From Planomonospora parontospora (GTDB lineage: Bacteria > Actinomycetota > Actinomycetes > Streptosporangiales > Streptosporangiaceae), in the NCBI GenBank assembly GCA_014647935.1, contig BMQD01000017.1, forward strand, positions 1-64,000: a DNA stretch of 64,000 nucleotides, given 5' to 3'. This document shows positions 16,465 through 24,010 of the stretch, in pieces; position 1 is the first letter of the stretch; each line of letters begins with the position of its first letter. Under the pieces are notes generated by a model. The model was not told the origin of the DNA, did not search any database, and was given only the letters and a program-made list of their open reading frames with translations. A program made the translations under genes and the position numbers.

Positions 16465-16624
16465 CCGAACCGCAGCCGGCCGAGAGCACCCGCTCGCGAG
16501 CCCCCGGGCGGTCCTCTCAGCGGTGATGCCCCGATCCCTGACGGCGGCGTTCTCCACCGGGACGGCCAAGGGCCGCCCCACCGGCGAGCAGCGTGGCCGT
16601 GGCCGGGCGAATAAGGTGATCCGG

Positions 16625-17578
16625 GTGACACGCAGGCTTCACGAGCTGGACGCGCTCCGCGGTTTCGCCATCTGCGGGATCATGGTGGTCAACACCTGGC
16701 AGCACACCCGCGGCCACCTGGAGGACCCGGGGCGGACCCCCGTCGACTGGGCGGTGGAGAACCTGCTCCAGGGCCGGTTCTACCCGATCTTCTCGTTCCT
16801 GTTCGGCCTGAGCTTCGTGCTGTTCCTTCGCTCCGCCGCCGGACGGACCCCGCGCCCCCGCCTGGCGCTGCTGCGCCGCCTGGCCGTACTGGCCTGCCTC
16901 GGCGCCGTGCACTGGGCGGTCAACCCCGGCGAGGTGCTGCTGCCGTACGCGCTCTTCGGGATGCTGGTGCTGCTGCCCGCCTCGTTCCTGCCACGCTGGG
17001 CGGTGCTGCTGGCGGGGGTCGCCGTGACGGCGTGGGCGACCTACCTCGGCGGCGGGTTCGTCGCCGGCGGGGTGTTCGTGGTCACCCTCATCCCGGGGCT
17101 GTTCCTGATCGGGGCGGCCCTGATGGAGTACCGCCCGCCCGAGCGCCTGCTGCTCCCCGTCTTCCTGGTGAGCGCGGCGGCGGGCGGGGGGCTCGTCCTG
17201 CTGTGGAACGGCACGTACCTGCCGGGCCTCTACACCGCCGCCGGGCTGGCCTGCGCGACGGCCTACTGCACCGGGCTGCTGCTGCTCCTGCGCACCCGGC
17301 TGCGCGGTCCCCTCACGGCCGTCCTCAACCCGCTCGGCCGGATGGCGCTGACGAACTACCTGATGAGCACCCCGGTCATCCTGCTGGCGCTGCCGCCGCT
17401 GACCGCCGACCCGACCCGGCTGTCGGGAGTGGCGCTGGCGGCGGCCGTGCTGGCCGCCCAGACCGCCTTCAGCCGCTGGTGGCTGGCCCGGTTCCGGTAC
17501 GGCCCGCTGGAGTGGGGGTGGCGGTGCCTGACGTGGATGGAACGGGTCCCTAACCGCCGGATAGGGTCGGAGCCTTGA
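16625..17578 (+). CDS. DUF418 family membrane protein
   Basis: This encodes 317 aa. The GTG at 16625 is chosen because AAGGTGA lies ~6 nt before it and because R-R-L-H-E-L-D-A-L-R-G-F-A-I-C-G-I is the usual N-terminus of the family; the frame further upstream is Arg-rich filler. About eight to nine hydrophobic helices follow. The C-terminal G-P-L-E-W-x-W-R motif marks DUF418, a family of unknown function related to acyltransferase-3/heparan N-acetyltransferase-like membrane proteins. It is monocistronic. Its stop codon (TTGACG context) directly abuts the right end of the tnpB element, which appears to have inserted just behind the gene without damaging it. Confidence 0.85.
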   Translation: MTRRLHELDALRGFAICGIMVVNTWQHTRGHLEDPGRTPVDWAVENLLQGRFYPIFSFLFGLSFVLFLRSAAGRTPRPRLALLRRLAVLACLGAVHWAVNPGEVLLPYALFGMLVLLPASFLPRWAVLLAGVAVTAWATYLGGGFVAGGVFVVTLIPGLFLIGAALMEYRPPERLLLPVFLVSAAAGGGLVLLWNGTYLPGLYTAAGLACATAYCTGLLLLLRTRLRGPLTAVLNPLGRMALTNYLMSTPVILLALPPLTADPTRLSGVALAAAVLAAQTAFSRWWLARFRYGPLEWGWRCLTWMERVPNRRIGSEP

Positions 17579-17583
17579 CGTCC

Positions 17584-17606
17584 TCCCCCTCCTGAAGGGA
17601 GGGGGA
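17584..17606. repeat. Right-end hairpin of the tnpB element, possible omega-RNA region
   Basis: TCCCCCTCC (17584-17592) pairs perfectly with GGAGGGGGA (17598-17606) across TGAAG. It lies just past the tnpB stop (17622), where known TnpB systems encode the 3' part of their guide (omega) RNA. The guide would then read into the flank before 17584. Confidence 0.6.
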
Positions 17607-17621
17607 TTCCAACCCTTTCCC

Positions 17622-18818
17622 CTACGCAGAGCGGAGGAGTTCAGGTTGAGGTTCGCGGTTCGCAGGCCCCGGCAACCCGGAGCCTCCCCGCGCAGCCACC
17701 CCACGCCCTGGGGCGGTATCTCGGATGTTGCAGGCCGCGTTCACATCGGCGTTGGCCTGGTGCCCGCAGGCGACGCAGCGGAATCGAGATTGGCTCTCTC
17801 TCGATTCGGCGGCGCGGCGCCCGCAGGCGTTGCAGGTCTGCGACGTGTACGCGGGGTCGACCTTGACGACCCGGCCGGGAGCCTTGTGCTCCAGACGGGC
17901 CACGAGCCGTCCCCACCCGTTGGCGAGGATGCCCCGGTTCAGCCCGGCCTTGGCCCGGACGTTGACGCCGGGCGCGTCGATGGTGCCGGACGCCGACCGG
18001 GTCATGTCGCGGACCTTCAGGTCCTCGACGGCGATGACGTCGAAGCGGCGGGCCAGCTCGGTGGAGGTCTTCTCCACCCAGTCCTTGCGCCGGTCGGTCT
18101 GGCGGGCCTTCAGCCGGGCGAGGGCGGCCTTCACCTTCGCTCGCCGGTTGGAGCCGCGCCGGGCGCGGGCCAGCCTGCGCTGGAGCCGCACCAGCCGCTT
18201 CTCCTCAGACTCGCGCAGGCCGGGCACGTTCAGCAGCTCCCCGGTGGAGACGGCCGCCGAGACGGCCACGCCCCGGTCCACGCCGACGATCTCACCGGTG
18301 CCCGGTGCGGAGATCGGCGCGGGGATCGCAGCGAACGCGACATGCCAGCGGCCCGCGCGGTCGCACGTCACCCGGAACGACTTCACCCCGCCGGGGACGG
18401 CCCGCGACCAGCGGAACCGCACCCACCCGACCTTCGGGATCCTCACCTCGCCGACGTTGCGCGACAGGCGGCGTACGTCACCGGGTCCGACGGCGACGAT
18501 GCGGAACCCTTCGGCGCGGCCCCGTTTGCGCCAGGCCGGGCGCCGGTGGGTGCCGCCGAAGAAGTTCGCCATGGCCTGGGCGAAGTCTTTGAGGGCCTGC
18601 TGCTGCACGATGATCGATCCGGCACGCAGCCAGTCGAAGGCGGCGCGGGCTTCGGTGAGCTGTCGGCACTGCTCGGCGAATCCCGGTGCGCTCTTGCGGC
18701 CCGGTTTCCAGTGCGCGTGCTGCTCGACGGCGAGGTTCCACACGAGCCTGGCGTGCGCGCAGTGCTCCGACAGTGCCGCCTCCTGGGCGGGTGTCGGGGA
18801 GAGCCGGTACCGGGACAT
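17622..18818 (-). CDS. tnpB: TnpB RNA-guided nuclease (IS200/IS605 family)
   Basis: This encodes 398 aa, the usual TnpB length. The split RuvC nuclease is complete: Asp181 in G-V-D-R-G-V, Glu265 in A-V-E-D-L-K-V, Asp358 in N-A-D-V-N-A-A. The zinc ribbon C-x2-C (about 329/332) and C-x2-C (348/351) lies between the second and third motifs. By family knowledge such proteins cut DNA using an RNA from the element's right end and help keep the element in place. With all catalytic residues present it could be active. Translation starts at an ATG inside a palindrome, with TAGGAT 6 nt upstream and no ribosome site, so the mRNA is probably leaderless. Confidence 0.95.
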   Translation of the reverse strand: MSRYRLSPTPAQEAALSEHCAHARLVWNLAVEQHAHWKPGRKSAPGFAEQCRQLTEARAAFDWLRAGSIIVQQQALKDFAQAMANFFGGTHRRPAWRKRGRAEGFRIVAVGPGDVRRLSRNVGEVRIPKVGWVRFRWSRAVPGGVKSFRVTCDRAGRWHVAFAAIPAPISAPGTGEIVGVDRGVAVSAAVSTGELLNVPGLRESEEKRLVRLQRRLARARRGSNRRAKVKAALARLKARQTDRRKDWVEKTSTELARRFDVIAVEDLKVRDMTRSASGTIDAPGVNVRAKAGLNRGILANGWGRLVARLEHKAPGRVVKVDPAYTSQTCNACGRRAAESRESQSRFRCVACGHQANADVNAACNIRDTAPGRGVAARGGSGLPGPANREPQPELLRSA

Positions 18819-18849
18819 GACGGCATCCTACCATTAGAATGCCGTCATG
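18816..18849. promoter_or_regulatory. Symmetrical bidirectional leaderless promoter of tnpB and the Arc-like gene
   Basis: Two 15-bp arms, CATGACGGCATCCTA (18816-18830) and TAGAATGCCGTCATG (18835-18849), are complementary except at one base and separated by CCAT. Each arm holds a -10 element, six bases GCCGTC, and a start codon: TAGAAT-GCCGTC-ATG on plus and TAGGAT-GCCGTC-ATG on minus. The two promoters overlap back to back, so polymerase can use only one at a time. The whole is a natural operator for a dimeric ribbon-helix-helix protein. Confidence 0.75.
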
Positions 18850-19020
18850 ATTCGTTTTACGTTGCGCATTCCCGACGACCTGTACTCCCGCCTCACCGCA
18901 GCGGCGGAAGCCGACCACCGGTCCGCCAACGCGCAGATGCTGCATCTCATTGAGAAAGGACTGAACGATGACGGACGCTCCGCGCCCGAGGCTGTCCCGC
19001 CTCCGGCGGGCCACCCCTGA
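18847..19020 (+). CDS. Arc-family ribbon-helix-helix protein of the tnpB element
   Basis: This encodes 57 aa. The N-terminal strand and helices R-F-T-L-R-I-P-D-D-L-Y-S-R-L-T-A-A-A-E-A then R-S-A-N-A-Q-M-L-H-L-I-E-K-G-L are a complete Arc/Mnt-type DNA-binding domain, whose dimer contacts DNA through the strand. A Pro-rich tail ends the protein. It lies inside the element, divergent from tnpB. Its start is the ATG in the shared palindrome with TAGAAT 6 nt upstream. The likely job, by inference, is to repress both itself and tnpB. Confidence 0.8.
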   Translation: MIRFTLRIPDDLYSRLTAAAEADHRSANAQMLHLIEKGLNDDGRSAPEAVPPPAGHP

Positions 19021-19036
19021 CGGGGTCCGGATTCCT

Positions 19037-19056
19037 CCCGGCCCTAAAGGACCGGG
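19037..19056. repeat. Left-end hairpin of the tnpB element
   Basis: CCCGG (19037-19041) pairs with CCGGG (19052-19056). An inner CC/GG pair encloses a TAAA loop, with one C-A mismatch. It lies 17 nt after the Arc-like stop and 9 nt before the ribosome site of the nitrilase gene. Confidence 0.55.
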
Positions 19057-19074
19057 CTTCCTCCGGAGGTTCCG

Positions 19075-19944
19075 GTGACCCGCATCGCCCTGTGCCAGAT
19101 CCCGGTCTCCACCGACCCCTCCGCCAACCTCGACCAGGTCCGCCGCTCCATGGAGCGGGCCGCCGCCGACGGCGCGGAGCTGGCGATCCTCCCCGAGGCC
19201 ACGCTCACCCGGTACGGCCGGCGCATCACGGAGCTGGCCGAGCCGCTGGACGGGCCGTTCGTCACCGGGCTGGCCGAGTCCGCCCGCGCCTGCGGCCTGT
19301 CCGTGATCGCCGGGGTGTTCGAGTCAGGCGCGGATCCGGGCGCGGATTCAGGCACAGAGCCGGGCACAGAGCCGGGTGCCGGGCCCATCGCCGGGGACGG
19401 GCGCGCGCGCCGGGTGCGCAACACCGCGGTGGCCGTCGGCCCCGACGGGGAGCTGAAGGCCGCCTACCGCAAGATCCACCTGTTCGACTCCTTCGGCGCG
19501 CGCGAGTCCGAGCTGGTCGAGCCGGGCGACGAGCCGGTGGTCGTGGAGCTGGCCGGGCTCCGGGTCGGCCTGGTCACCTGCTACGACCTTCGCTTCCCCG
19601 AGCTGACCCGGGCGCTGGCGGACCTCGGGGCCGACCTGTTCGCGGTGATCGCCGCGTGGGGGTCGGGGCCGATGAAGGAGGAGCACTGGACGACCCTGGT
19701 GCGGGCCCGCGCGATCGAGAACACCACCTGGACCGCGGCCGTGGGCCAGGCGCCGAACCCGGAGGCCGCCGACGGCTTTGGCATCGGCCGGAGCCTGCTG
19801 GTCGACCCGATGGGCGTGGTCCGCGCCGACCTGGGCCCGACCCCCGCCGTGCAGACGTGCGTTCTGGACCCTCAGGTCACGATTGTCACCCGCAATGCCC
19901 TCCCGTGCCTCGAACACCGGCGGCTCCCCGTCAAGAGATCGTAA
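19075..19944 (+). CDS. Nitrilase/omega-amidase family carbon-nitrogen hydrolase
   Basis: This encodes 289 aa from GTG 19075 with GGAGG at 19065-19069. The catalytic triad is visible: Glu41 (I-L-P-E-A-T), Lys133 (Y-R-K-I-H-L) and the nucleophile Cys169 (V-T-C-Y-D-L-R-F-P-E). The Y-R-K-I-H-L-F-D and C-Y-D-L-R-F-P-E signatures fit the Nit1/Nit2 branch, which hydrolyses small amides such as deaminated glutathione or alpha-keto acid omega-amides. The real substrate is unknown. An unusual surface insertion near residues 84-104 is made by 12-bp tandem repeats. The ribosome site abuts the left end of the tnpB element, so the native promoter may have been displaced. Confidence 0.9.
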   Translation: MTRIALCQIPVSTDPSANLDQVRRSMERAAADGAELAILPEATLTRYGRRITELAEPLDGPFVTGLAESARACGLSVIAGVFESGADPGADSGTEPGTEPGAGPIAGDGRARRVRNTAVAVGPDGELKAAYRKIHLFDSFGARESELVEPGDEPVVVELAGLRVGLVTCYDLRFPELTRALADLGADLFAVIAAWGSGPMKEEHWTTLVRARAIENTTWTAAVGQAPNPEAADGFGIGRSLLVDPMGVVRADLGPTPAVQTCVLDPQVTIVTRNALPCLEHRRLPVKRS

Positions 19945-19954
19945 AATGCCATCC

Positions 19955-20419
19955 GTGAGTGAGCCACCTGGACGCAGAACGCAGATGCAGAAGGTCATCC
20001 CGCCCCGGTTGCTCGTGCCCTACCTGGCCGGTCAGCGGACCGTGATCTCGGGGTACGTCTACCGGGTGCAGGACTGCGTCCGGCTGACCACCCCCGCGCA
20101 GCTCTTCATGGGCCTCGACCTGGGCTTCGACGGCTCGGAGCTGGCCGTCACCGTGCCCGAGCTGTACATCCTGCGGTGGTTCGCCCGGGACGTGGACACC
20201 TACGTCGTGCCGTACGGCCCGCACATGGGCGGTGACTGGAACGATTCACCGCCGTTCGCCGGGAACGGCTTCACCACCTCGCGCGAGCACGTCGTGCCGC
20301 AGTTCCACACCATGCCGATGCCGATCCCCCCGGGGGCAGAGATCATCCACGTGACCATCGACCGGGAGGAGCGGCCCTTCGCCCTCTACGACGGCCTCAC
20401 CTGGCGGCCCGCCCCATGA
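19955..20419 (+). CDS. Conserved hypothetical protein
   Basis: This encodes 154 aa from GTG 19955. TAAAAT (19942-19947) lies 7 nt upstream, giving a leaderless start. An ATG at 19946 overlapping that -10 is the alternative. The protein is soluble and beta-rich, with Y-V-V-P-Y-G-P-H-M-G-G-D-W-N-D-S-P-P-F and a Pro-rich stretch (M-P-M-P-I-P-P-G-A-E-I-I). I recognise no family or catalytic motif. Its -10 overlaps the nitrilase stop codon. The next gene begins inside its last codons (ATGA at 20416), so the two form a translationally coupled pair. Confidence 0.75.
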   Translation: MSEPPGRRTQMQKVIPPRLLVPYLAGQRTVISGYVYRVQDCVRLTTPAQLFMGLDLGFDGSELAVTVPELYILRWFARDVDTYVVPYGPHMGGDWNDSPPFAGNGFTTSREHVVPQFHTMPMPIPPGAEIIHVTIDREERPFALYDGLTWRPAP

Positions 20420-20847
20420 GCGCGGAGATCGAGCCGGTGGCGTCGGGCTTCGTCGCCCGCTACCGGGAACGCACCTACGCGGCGGCCCTGGGCCCGGACG
20501 CGGGCGAGGTCGTGCTGTTCAGCGAGGAGGCCGCCGACGGCTTCGAGCCCGCCCGGGGCTACTGGCGGGCCGCGGTCGCCCGCGAGGACCTCGAGTGGCT
20601 GGTGCTGGTCCGCACGGTGGGCGCGTTCGGCGGCGAGCCGTGCCTGGTCCTGGACGCCACGGAGGAGAACGGCGAGGAGAGCCTGCACATCGCCTACACC
20701 GGGCACAGCGGGCTGAAGGCCGAGGCGCTGGGCTACTGGATGGTCGACCACGGCGCCTACGAGGTGGTGGTCCCCCGCGACGAGGTCGTCTCGGTCCGGA
20801 TCGAACGCGTCCCGGTCCCGCTCACCCCGGCCAAGTCCGAACCGTAG
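20416..20847 (+). CDS. Conserved hypothetical protein, coupled to the preceding gene
   Basis: This encodes 143 aa, starting at ATG 20416 and overlapping the upstream stop by 4 bp. It is acidic and soluble, with alternating strands, one Cys (E-P-C-L-V-L-D) and the segment H-I-A-Y-T-G-H-S-G-L-K. There is no signal peptide or membrane segment and no family I can name. The coupling suggests equal amounts and perhaps a complex with its partner. Confidence 0.75.
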   Translation: MSAEIEPVASGFVARYRERTYAAALGPDAGEVVLFSEEAADGFEPARGYWRAAVAREDLEWLVLVRTVGAFGGEPCLVLDATEENGEESLHIAYTGHSGLKAEALGYWMVDHGAYEVVVPRDEVVSVRIERVPVPLTPAKSEP

Positions 20848-20866
20848 TCCCCGCCCGACCGGCCCG

Positions 20867-20893
20867 CTACAGCCCGAGTCGGCGGCGGTGAGC
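20867..20893. repeat. Degenerate copy of the 3' end of the carboxyltransferase gene
   Basis: CTACAGCCCGAGTCGGCGG repeats the last codons and stop of the gene ending at 20958 (CTACAGCCCGAGCCGGCGG) with one mismatch, 91 bp further along. It looks like a small tandem duplication remnant. Confidence 0.5.
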
Positions 20894-20957
20894 ACGCGGG
20901 CCGGGGCACGGAGAGGGGGCCGTCGGCCGGCGTCTCACCTCGCGACCCCGTGCCCTA

Positions 20958-22451
20958 CTACAGCCCGAGCCGGCGGTAGCGGGCGAGCCGGGCGGTGAGC
21001 CGGTCGGCCGGGTCCCCGCCCAGCAGGCGGGCGATCTCGTACTCCAGCACGGCGCCCACCCGGCGGCAGAACTCCTCCGGCTCGTAGGCGGCGTCGGGCG
21101 ACTCCGGGACGATCCGGTCCACGATGCCGTCCCGGCGCAGGTCGGTGGATCTCACGCCCTGGGCGGCGGCGATCTCCGGGGCGAAGTCCACGCTCCGGTA
21201 GAGGATCGCCGAGGCCCCCTCCGGAGGAAGCGGGGAGAGCCAGGCGTGCTGGGCGGCCAGCACGCGGTCCGCCGGCAGCAGCGCGAGGGCCGCGCCGCCC
21301 GCGCCCTCGCCGAGCAGCAGGCAGACCGTCGGGGCGTCGAGCATCACCAGGTCGGCCAGGCAGCGGGCGATCTCGGCGGCCAGACCGCCCTCCTCGGCCG
21401 CCTTCGACAGCGCGGCGCCGGCCGTGTCGATCACGGTGACCAGCGGCAGGCCCAGGTCCGAGGCCAGGCGCATGCCGCGCCGCGCCACCCGGAGCCCGGC
21501 CGGGCCGAGCGGCGCCACGGACCGCTGGCGGTACCGGTCCTGGCCGAGCACGACCGCGGGGGCCGCGCCGAACCGGGCCAGGGCCAGCAGCAGGCCGGGG
21601 TCGTTCTCGCCGGTGCCGGTGCCGTTGAGCGGGGTGACGTCGCGGGCGCCGGACCGCAGCAGTTCCCGCACGCCGGGCCGGTCGTCCCGCCGGGAGCGGG
21701 TGATGGCCTCCCACGCCCCGACCGCCGGGACGCTCCCGTCCGGTTCGGGCCCGGGGTCCAGGCCCTCGCGCGGGGCGCAGAGCACGGCCAGCGCCCGGAT
21801 CGCGATCTGGCGGGCGTCCTCGGCGGAGACGACGGCGTCGACCAGTCCGTGCGCGAAGAGGTTCTCGGCGACCTGCACCCCCTCGGGGAAGGGGTAGCCG
21901 TGCAGCGACTCGAAGACCCTCGGCCCCAGGAAGCCGATCAGCGCGCCCGGCTCGGCCGCGGTGACGTGCCCGAGGGAGCCCCAGGAGGCGAACACCCCGC
22001 CGGTGGTGGGGTGGCGCAGGTAGACGACGTACGGCAGGCCCGCGGCGCGGTGCGCGGCCACCGCGGCGGTGATCTTCACCATCTGGGTGAAGGCCAGTGC
22101 GCCCTCCTGCATCCGGGTCCCCCCGGAGGCCGGTGCGGCCAGCAGCGGGAGCCGCTCGGCGGTGGCGCGCTCGACCGCGGCGGTGAGCCGCTCGGCCGCG
22201 GCCAGCCCGATCGACCCGGCCAGGAAGGAGAACTCGCACGCGACGACCGCGACCCTGCGCCCGTCGAGCAGGCCCTCCCCGGTGATGACGGACTCGTCGT
22301 ACCCCGAGCGGGCCCGCGCCGCCGCCAGCTCCGCCGCGTAGTCGGACCCCGGCTCCGCGGGGTCGGCGGGCGGGGAGTCCCACGACCGCCACGTGCCGGG
22401 GTCGAGGACGGCCGCGATCAGGGCCCGCGCGTCCGGCCGGCCCGGTCTCAC
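20958..22451 (-). CDS. Acyl-CoA carboxylase carboxyltransferase, fused beta/alpha type (AccD3-like)
   Basis: This encodes 497 aa from GTG 22451 with GGAG ~9 nt upstream. The frame continues 180 bp upstream through a tandem repeat that I read as non-coding. Two crotonase-fold halves are present: an AccD-like N-terminal half with G-G-T-R-M-Q-E-G near residue 110, and an AccA-like C-terminal half with a G-E-G-A-G-G-A-A-L-A oxyanion segment. The N-terminal zinc ribbon of bacterial AccD is absent. Size and layout match mycobacterial AccD3 (about 495 aa). It transfers CO2 from biotin to acetyl-CoA or another acyl-CoA; the substrate is not decided by sequence. It follows the CoA-transferase gene in the same direction. 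Confidence 0.85.
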   Translation of the reverse strand: MRPGRPDARALIAAVLDPGTWRSWDSPPADPAEPGSDYAAELAAARARSGYDESVITGEGLLDGRRVAVVACEFSFLAGSIGLAAAERLTAAVERATAERLPLLAAPASGGTRMQEGALAFTQMVKITAAVAAHRAAGLPYVVYLRHPTTGGVFASWGSLGHVTAAEPGALIGFLGPRVFESLHGYPFPEGVQVAENLFAHGLVDAVVSAEDARQIAIRALAVLCAPREGLDPGPEPDGSVPAVGAWEAITRSRRDDRPGVRELLRSGARDVTPLNGTGTGENDPGLLLALARFGAAPAVVLGQDRYRQRSVAPLGPAGLRVARRGMRLASDLGLPLVTVIDTAGAALSKAAEEGGLAAEIARCLADLVMLDAPTVCLLLGEGAGGAALALLPADRVLAAQHAWLSPLPPEGASAILYRSVDFAPEIAAAQGVRSTDLRRDGIVDRIVPESPDAAYEPEEFCRRVGAVLEYEIARLLGGDPADRLTARLARYRRLGL

Positions 22452-22489
22452 CGCGGCGCTCCGTTCTCGTACGCCGCGCCGCGGGCACC

Positions 22490-22565
22490 CGCTCCCCGCG
22501 CGTGCCCCACGCCGTGGACGCCCGCTCCCCGCGCGTGCCCCACGCCGTGGACGCCCGCTCCCCGC
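22490..22565. repeat. 33-bp tandem repeat, 2.3 copies
   Basis: A 33-bp unit beginning CGCTCCCCGCGCGTGCCCCA is exact at 22490-22522 and 22523-22555, with ten bases of a third copy. It fills the gap between the CoA-transferase and carboxyltransferase genes. Confidence 0.9.
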
Positions 22566-22593
22566 ATCCGGCCGCGCGCCGTACGGCGGGCCC

Positions 22594-23751
22594 TCAACGC
22601 TCCCGCTCCTCGAGCCAGGCCAGCACCTCGTCACCGTGCTGGCCGAGGGCGGGCGGGGCGGTGTGCTCTCGGGGCGGCTCGCCGTCGAAGCGGAGCGGGG
22701 GGCCGGGCAGCTCGACGGGGCCGAGCACCGGGTGGTCCACCGTCACGACGAGCCCCTGCGAGCGCGTCTGCTCCCAGGCGTAGACCTCGTCGATGGAGCG
22801 GATCGCCCCGGCGGGCACGCCGAGCCCGCCGAGCGCGGCCAGCCAGTGGCCGCGGTCGCGGGCGGCGAGCGCCTTCTCCATGTCGGCGATGAGCTCGTCG
22901 CGGTGCGTGAACCGCTCCCGGTTCGCGGCGTACCGCGGGTCCTCCGGATCGATGCCCAGCAGGGCGGCGACCTTCCGCCACTGCCCCTCGTTGGCCACCG
23001 CGATCTGGATCATGCCGTCGGCGCAACGGAACGCGCCGTAGGGAGCGATCGAGGCGTGGTGGTTGCCGCCCGCTCCGGGCACCCGGCCGCCGACCGTCCA
23101 GGCGGTGCCGTGGTAGGAGTGCACGCCGGTCACCGCGGCCAGCAGCGAGGTCCGCACGACCTTCCCCCGGCCGGTGCGCGTCCGCTCGTACAGGGCGGCG
23201 GCCACGCCGTAGGCGCCGTGGATGCCCGCGAGCAGGTCGGCGATCGAGGCGCCCACCCGGTACGGCTCGGCGGACGACGGGCCGGTGAGGCTCATCAGCC
23301 CGGCCTCGCCCTGGGCGATCTGGTCGTAGCCGGGCCGGCCGCCCTCGGGGCCGTCGTGGCCGAACCCGGTGATCGACAGGACGACCAGGCGGGGGTTGAG
23401 CTCGTGCAGCCGCTCGACGGAGAAGCCCAGCCGGTCCAGGACACCGGTCCGGAAGTTCTCGACCAGCACGTCGCTCTGCCGTACCAGGCGCTCGACCAGG
23501 TCCCGGCCCTCGGCGGACTTGAGGTCGAGCGCGATCGAGAGCTTGTTGCGGTTGGCGGCCAGGAAGTAGGTGGAGATGTCACCCTCGGGGCCGACGAAGG
23601 GCGGGCCCCAGCCCCGTGACTCGTCGCCCCCGTCGGGGTGCTCCACCTTGATCACTCTGGCGCCGAGGTCGCCGAGCATCTGCGCGGCGTGCGGCCCGGC
23701 CAGCGCGCGGGACAGGTCCAGGACGACGATGTCGCCAAAGGCTCCCTGCAA
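22594..23751 (-). CDS. Family III CoA-transferase (CaiB/BaiF type)
   Basis: This encodes 385 aa. The start is TTG 23751, chosen because GGAGG lies 6 nt before it and because V-V-L-D-L-S-R-A-L-A-G-P is the standard head of the family. Upstream frame codons are not protein-like. The V-I-K-V-E-H-P-D-G-G-D block and the catalytic Asp in G-Y-D-Q-I-A-Q near residue 143 are intact. Such enzymes move CoA between carboxylic acids via an aspartyl-CoA intermediate. With the downstream carboxyltransferase it may belong to an organic-acid pathway. The partner acids are unknown. Confidence 0.88.
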   Translation of the reverse strand: MQGAFGDIVVLDLSRALAGPHAAQMLGDLGARVIKVEHPDGGDESRGWGPPFVGPEGDISTYFLAANRNKLSIALDLKSAEGRDLVERLVRQSDVLVENFRTGVLDRLGFSVERLHELNPRLVVLSITGFGHDGPEGGRPGYDQIAQGEAGLMSLTGPSSAEPYRVGASIADLLAGIHGAYGVAAALYERTRTGRGKVVRTSLLAAVTGVHSYHGTAWTVGGRVPGAGGNHHASIAPYGAFRCADGMIQIAVANEGQWRKVAALLGIDPEDPRYAANRERFTHRDELIADMEKALAARDRGHWLAALGGLGVPAGAIRSIDEVYAWEQTRSQGLVVTVDHPVLGPVELPGPPLRFDGEPPREHTAPPALGQHGDEVLAWLEERER

Positions 23752-24010
23752 GATCGACCTCCGGGTGAGAGTCGCCGATCCTAGCCGAACAGGGCCCGGA
23801 AAGGCACGGGGGCGCACGGCGGGCGCGCGAGGTCCCCGTGCGGAACGATACCCGCGGGTAACCTCCATGTCTCCTCCCCCGCCGCCCCGGCCCCGCCGTC
23901 CGCACCCGGCCCTGCGGCACGCTCCCCGCCGCTCCCCGCCCCGCCTTCCTCACCCGGCCGGGCCGCACTCTCCCCGCGGGTCCCGCGCGGCCGGGTGGCA
24001 CCATGGGGGA

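Larger units (their letters stand above)
17579..19064 (-). mobile_element. tnpB-only IS200/IS605-type element carrying an Arc-like gene
   Basis: The element contains tnpB on the minus strand and a divergent 57-aa Arc-like gene. It is bounded by subterminal hairpins and no tnpA (HUH transposase) is present. The end downstream of tnpB has a 9-bp hairpin (17584-17606) beside TTGACG. The other end has a C-rich hairpin (19037-19056) and stops just before the ribosome site of the nitrilase gene. The motif GGATTCC occurs beside both hairpins. There are no terminal inverted repeats or target duplication, as expected for this superfamily. Exact ends are estimated. Confidence 0.75.

Noticed and set aside
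22490-22565. Possible CRISPR array
   Set aside because: The 33-bp units are directly adjacent with no spacers, only 2.3 copies, and no cas gene is near.
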